A DNA stretch of 37,080 nt from Clostridia bacterium (lineage in GTDB: Bacteria; Bacillota; Clostridia; Oscillospirales; Acutalibacteraceae). The first letter of the stretch is position 1. Each line of letters starts with the position of its first letter. The stretch is taken from assembly GCA_017434895.1 (NCBI GenBank), contig JAFSGB010000011.1, positions 1-37,080 on the forward strand, written 5' to 3'. Positions 34,048 through 37,080 of this stretch are shown one piece after another. The notes beneath the pieces were generated by a model, which made no database searches, was not told the origin of the DNA, and saw only the letters and a program-made list of their open reading frames with translations. A program made the translations under genes and the position numbers.

Positions 34048-34761
34048 ATGCTATTGTATTATATAAGACACGGTGATCCAATATACAGTCCTGATTCATT
34101 AACTTCGCTGGGTATCAGACAAGCCGAGGCTGTTGCAAAAAGATTGGCAATGTACGGCATTGATGAAATTTATTCTTCAACATCAAATCGTGCTATTATG
34201 ACAGCAACACCAACAAGTCAAATCTGTAAAAAGGATATTACAGAACTTGATTTTTGTAATGAATCACATGCCTGGAAATATTTAACCATAACAGATGACG
34301 ACGGTAAAAAGCACTGGTGTTTTCAAGACAGTAACATTTCCAAATTGTTTTATTCTGACGAAATTTACTCTTTAAGAAATAATTGGTATGAGCATCCCGA
34401 TATTAAGAAATACAACTTTAAGGAAGGATGCGAAAATTTAAAAAAATCTTGTGATGATTTCTTATTTTCATTAGGATTTCAGCGTAATAATGACGGGACA
34501 TACAATGTTGTAAAACAGAATGATAAAAGAATTGCTTTATTTGCACATGAAGGCTTTGGAATGTTCTTTTTAAGTAATTTGCTTGATATTCCATATCCTA
34601 CATTTTGTACCCGTTTTGGCTTAAACCATTCGGGTATGACTGTGATTTACTTTGATGAAAAGAAAAGAATCACTACACCTCGTTTGCTTACATTATCAAA
34701 CGATTCACATATATATAAAGAGGGTCTACCCACTAAATATAATAACAAATTTACATTTTAA
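34048..34761 (+). CDS. Histidine phosphatase superfamily protein
   Basis: A 237-residue phosphoglycerate-mutase-like phosphatase. The phospho-acceptor motif RHG is at residues 7-9 (YYIRHGDPIY), a conserved Arg lies in STSNRAIMTATPTSQ, and the second catalytic His is His167 in LFAHEGFG. A central insert (about 75-140, rich in Asp, Tyr and Trp) is not part of the minimal fold and may set specificity. Sampled lines are close to one-third G+C, lower than the genes on either side, so it may be a later insertion into the rdgB-yhbY-nadD order. Substrate unknown: phosphosugar, nucleotide or protein are all possible. Confidence 0.88.
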   Translation: MLLYYIRHGDPIYSPDSLTSLGIRQAEAVAKRLAMYGIDEIYSSTSNRAIMTATPTSQICKKDITELDFCNESHAWKYLTITDDDGKKHWCFQDSNISKLFYSDEIYSLRNNWYEHPDIKKYNFKEGCENLKKSCDDFLFSLGFQRNNDGTYNVVKQNDKRIALFAHEGFGMFFLSNLLDIPYPTFCTRFGLNHSGMTVIYFDEKKRITTPRLLTLSNDSHIYKEGLPTKYNNKFTF

Positions 34762-34772
34762 GAGGTTTAAAT

Positions 34773-35066
34773 ATGCTAAACAGTAGACAACGAGCACAGT
34801 TAAGAGGTATGGCAAATGATTATGAAACCATATTTCAAATCGGAAAATCGGGTATTTTAGAAACAACCGTAAAACAGGTAAAGGACGCTCTGGAAGCTAG
34901 AGAATTAATTAAGCTAAGAATTCTTGAAACCTGCCCTACAACCGTTCGTCAGACTGCCGATTTACTGGCAGAAGCTACCGATAGTGATGTTGTTCAGGTT
35001 ATAGGCAGTAAGTTTATTCTTTACAAGGAAAGCCGCAATAATAAAACAATTAAGCTGGTGAAATAA
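34773..35066 (+). CDS. yhbY: YhbY-type CRM-domain RNA-binding protein
   Basis: A 97-residue protein with the CRM (CRS1-YhbY) fold: LNSRQRAQLRGMANDYE at the start, the FQIGKSGILETTVKQV GxxG-type RNA loop, and VVQVIGSKFILYKES near the end. Homologues associate with pre-50S ribosomal particles. AGAGG precedes the start. The next gene, nadD, begins at the base right after its stop, and yhbY-nadD-yqeK-rsfS is a conserved Firmicute cluster. Confidence 0.95.
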   Translation: MLNSRQRAQLRGMANDYETIFQIGKSGILETTVKQVKDALEARELIKLRILETCPTTVRQTADLLAEATDSDVVQVIGSKFILYKESRNNKTIKLVK

Positions 35067-35663
35067 ATGCTGACTGCAATTTTTGGCGGAACCTTTAACC
35101 CCTTTCATATCGGTCATTATGAAATTTTAAGAGCACTCGAAAATGACGAAAGAATTGGAAAAATTTTATTAATGCCCGACCGCTTACCACCCCACAAAAC
35201 AGATGAGTTTTTAATTGACGATGCTACCAGAATTGAAATGTGCCGACTGGCTAGTGAGGATTTTTCCAAATGTGAGTTGTTTTTGTTTGAATTTGAGCGT
35301 GAGGGTAAAAGCTATACCTATGATACACTCACTCTTTTAAAAGAAAAGTACCCCGATACCGATTTTGCTTTTGTTTGCGGTGGGGATATGTTGGTTTACT
35401 TTGATAAATGGTGCCATTACAAAGAGTTGATGAAAATGCTGCCCTTTATTGTTTTTAAAAGGACTGCAACCGACGAGGACTTTTTTAATTCTTGTATTGA
35501 AAGGTTTAAAAAAGAGGGTATGGAAATTATTTTAAAAGATGATTTAATTCCCACAGTTTCCTCAACTGCGGTTAGGAACAACTTTGAGGCAAGTCGAAAA
35601 CTAGTACCAAAAAAAATATACGATTTTCTTAAGGAAAGTGGAGTTTATAGTGCAAAAAATTGA
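35067..35663 (+). CDS. nadD: Nicotinate-nucleotide adenylyltransferase
   Basis: Transfers AMP from ATP to nicotinate mononucleotide in NAD synthesis. The 198-residue protein has the nucleotidyltransferase signature FGGTFNPFHIGHYEIL (residues 5-20, including the HxGH motif), LLMPDRLPPHK, FVCGGDMLVYFDKW, and the C-terminal VSSTAVRN. Length is normal. It starts immediately at the yhbY stop and overlaps yqeK by 14 bp. Confidence 0.97.
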   Translation: MLTAIFGGTFNPFHIGHYEILRALENDERIGKILLMPDRLPPHKTDEFLIDDATRIEMCRLASEDFSKCELFLFEFEREGKSYTYDTLTLLKEKYPDTDFAFVCGGDMLVYFDKWCHYKELMKMLPFIVFKRTATDEDFFNSCIERFKKEGMEIILKDDLIPTVSSTAVRNNFEASRKLVPKKIYDFLKESGVYSAKN

Positions 35664-36225
35664 CGAATATAAGATAATTTTGCAAAGTCGACTTGACGAA
35701 CACAGATATAATCATTCGCTCTGTGTTGCTGACGAGGCAAAGCGTTTAGCCGAAAAATACGGCGGGAATACTGAGAAGTGCTTTCTTGCAGGTTTGTTAC
35801 ACGATATAACCAAGAATTCTGACCCTAAAGAACACTTGCAAATCTTTGAAACCTTTGGTATAATTCTTTCTGACATTGAAAAGAATGCTCAAAAGCTTTG
35901 GCATGCAATGTCGGGGGCGGCTTATATCGAAAATGTCTTGGAAATTCGCGATAATGAGATTGTTGATGCCATAAGGTATCATACAACAGCAAAAGCAAAT
36001 ATGAGCCTCACCTCTAAAATTTTGTATCTTGCAGATTTCACTTCCGCTGACCGAAATTATCCCGATGTCAACGTTATACGAGGTCTTGTGGAAAAGTCAC
36101 TGGATGAGGCATTTATTTACGCCTTGAAATATACGATTATAGATTTAACCGAAAGGTCAAAGGCAATTCACCCCGATACCGTTGCCGCCTATAATGAAAC
36201 AGTTTTACATTTGGAGGACAATTAA
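35650..36225 (+). CDS. yqeK: HD-domain phosphohydrolase YqeK
   Basis: YqeK-family enzymes split diadenosine tetraphosphate symmetrically to ADP. The 191-residue protein has the HD-domain ligands: His in RYNHSLCVADEA, the HD pair in AGLLHDITK, a His in KLWHAMSGAAY, a His in IRYHTTAK, and Asp in YLADFTSADR. I prefer the GTG at 35650, with GGAG at 35640-35643 and 6-bp spacing, over a GTG at 35638 that has a poorer ribosome site. The nadD end overlaps the first 14 bp. It is followed directly by rsfS. Confidence 0.93.
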   Translation: MQKIDEYKIILQSRLDEHRYNHSLCVADEAKRLAEKYGGNTEKCFLAGLLHDITKNSDPKEHLQIFETFGIILSDIEKNAQKLWHAMSGAAYIENVLEIRDNEIVDAIRYHTTAKANMSLTSKILYLADFTSADRNYPDVNVIRGLVEKSLDEAFIYALKYTIIDLTERSKAIHPDTVAAYNETVLHLEDN

Positions 36226-36590
36226 TGGAAAGCCTAGAAATTATAAAAATTGCGGCTAATGCCCTAAATGAAAAGAAGGCAAGAGAGATTTCCGCTATAA
36301 AGATTGGGGATTTAACGGTGCTTGCCGAGTATTTTTTACTTTGTACTGCTACTTCCTCAACTCAGCTTCGTGCGCTTTGCGACGAGGTAGAGGATAAGCT
36401 CGAACAAGGCGGGCTTAAGCCCCACCATATTGAGGGGAAAGCAACCGGTTGGGTAGCACTTGACTATGGCTCGGTTATTGTTCACATTTTCGGACGTCAG
36501 GAACGCGAGTTTTACAACCTTGACAAAATGTGGAGCGACGGCGAAATAGTTGATTTAGATGAAATTTTTGTAAACGAAAAAGAGGGTTAA
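36225..36590 (+). CDS. rsfS: Ribosomal silencing factor RsfS
   Basis: Binds L14 on the 50S subunit and blocks joining with 30S when nutrients are short. The 121-residue protein has the family pattern [59 protein letters not shown], and [19 protein letters not shown]. Its ATG shares one base with the yqeK stop (TAATG), so translation is coupled. leuS follows after 4 bp. Confidence 0.96.
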   Translation: MESLEIIKIAANALNEKKAREISAIKIGDLTVLAEYFLLCTATSSTQLRALCDEVEDKLEQGGLKPHHIEGKATGWVALDYGSVIVHIFGRQEREFYNLDKMWSDGEIVDLDEIFVNEKEG

Positions 36591-36594
36591 TATA

Positions 36595-37080
36595 ATGGAA
36601 AATTTTTATAACTTTACTGAAATTGAGAAAAAATGGCAGGACATTTGGGATGAAAAACAAACCTTTTCTGCTAAAAATGATTACACCTTGCCTAAATTCT
36701 ACGGTCTTGTAGAATTCCCGTACCCCTCTGCTCAGGGCTTGCACGTTGGACATCCCCGTTCATATACTGCTATTGATATTGTCAGCCGTAAAAAGAGACT
36801 TGAGGGCTACAATGTGCTTTATCCAATGGGATGGGACGCGTTTGGCCTTCCTACCGAAAACTTTGCAATTAAAAATCATATTCACCCCGCTATTGTTACT
36901 GAAAATAATATTTCTAATTTTAAAAGACAGTTAAAGTCCCTTGGTTTTTCTTTCGACTGGAGTCGTGAGGTTAACACTACCGACCCATCTTACTATAAAT
37001 GGACACAGTGGATTTTTTTGCAATTATTTAAGAAGGGCTTAGCTTATAAAAGCAAAATGGCAGTTAACTGGTGTACCTCC
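36595..37080 (+). CDS. leuS: Leucyl-tRNA synthetase (5' part, partial)
   Basis: The first 162 codons; the gene runs off the right edge. It charges tRNA-Leu with leucine. Visible class I features: [20 protein letters not shown] with the HIGH-type ATP motif as HVGH, then [18 protein letters not shown], both diagnostic for LeuRS, and [20 protein letters not shown]. The start has AGAGGG upstream. The editing domain and KMSKS loop lie outside the window. It follows rsfS by 4 bp, so it is probably the continuation of the same transcript. Confidence 0.97.
   Translation, partial: MENFYNFTEIEKKWQDIWDEKQTFSAKNDYTLPKFYGLVEFPYPSAQGLHVGHPRSYTAIDIVSRKKRLEGYNVLYPMGWDAFGLPTENFAIKNHIHPAIVTENNISNFKRQLKSLGFSFDWSREVNTTDPSYYKWTQWIFLQLFKKGLAYKSKMAVNWCTS

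Noticed and set aside
1-37080. CRISPR array or toxin-antitoxin/defence cluster
   Set aside because: No regularly spaced direct repeats and no recognisable cas, restriction, toxin or defence genes were seen on either strand.

Overview
The window reads as a stretch of chromosome from a low-G+C Firmicute of the class Clostridia, most likely an anaerobic, spore-forming gut-type lineage. Reasons, from the sequence: an anaerobic ribonucleotide reductase (NrdD/NrdG), A+T-rich coding with strong GGAGG ribosome sites, a SipL-like protein (SPOCS/DUF3794 plus LysM) of the clostridial spore coat, and the rnc-smc-ftsY and nadD-yqeK-rsfS-leuS gene orders. The exact family is inference. Nearly everything is on the + strand.

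Left part (1-14370): the tail of nrdD, then nrdG-dut, the complete proline pathway proB-proA-proC, a MarR-regulated heterodimeric ABC exporter, a sipL homologue behind a hairpin with a sigma-E-like promoter, and a glycogen phosphorylase/GH13 glucan hydrolase pair. Intrinsic terminators separate most of these units.

Middle (about 14330-17720): a mosaic accessory patch. It holds a sugar-phosphate isomerase/epimerase gene of clearly higher G+C, an apparently 5'-truncated gene for a secreted-type protein, a paralogous lipoprotein, a frameshifted lipoprotein, and, on the - strand, a transglutaminase-like remnant with its Cys/His/Asp residues still readable. It ends at two tRNA-Ser genes (GCU and UGA) whose 3' ends face the patch. 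This is the least ordinary region, but I see no complete mobile element and no convincing new defence or biosynthetic system.

Right part (17946-37080): a SurA-N-like lipoprotein, then infC-rpmI-rplT with a structured leader and an ATT initiation codon for infC. After its terminator comes one very compact, same-strand run of 17 genes: TrmH-type methyltransferase, dprA, topA, trmFO, an EEP-family hydrolase, plsX, rnc, a radical SAM protein, smc, ftsY, an XTP/dITP pyrophosphatase, a histidine phosphatase, yhbY, nadD, yqeK, rsfS and the 5' part of leuS. Gaps are at most 18 bp with frequent overlaps and I see no internal terminator. The theme is information processing: tRNA/rRNA modification and processing, chromosome and ribosome maturation, membrane targeting, NAD synthesis and nucleotide sanitation.

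All identifications are by reading motifs; no database search was possible.
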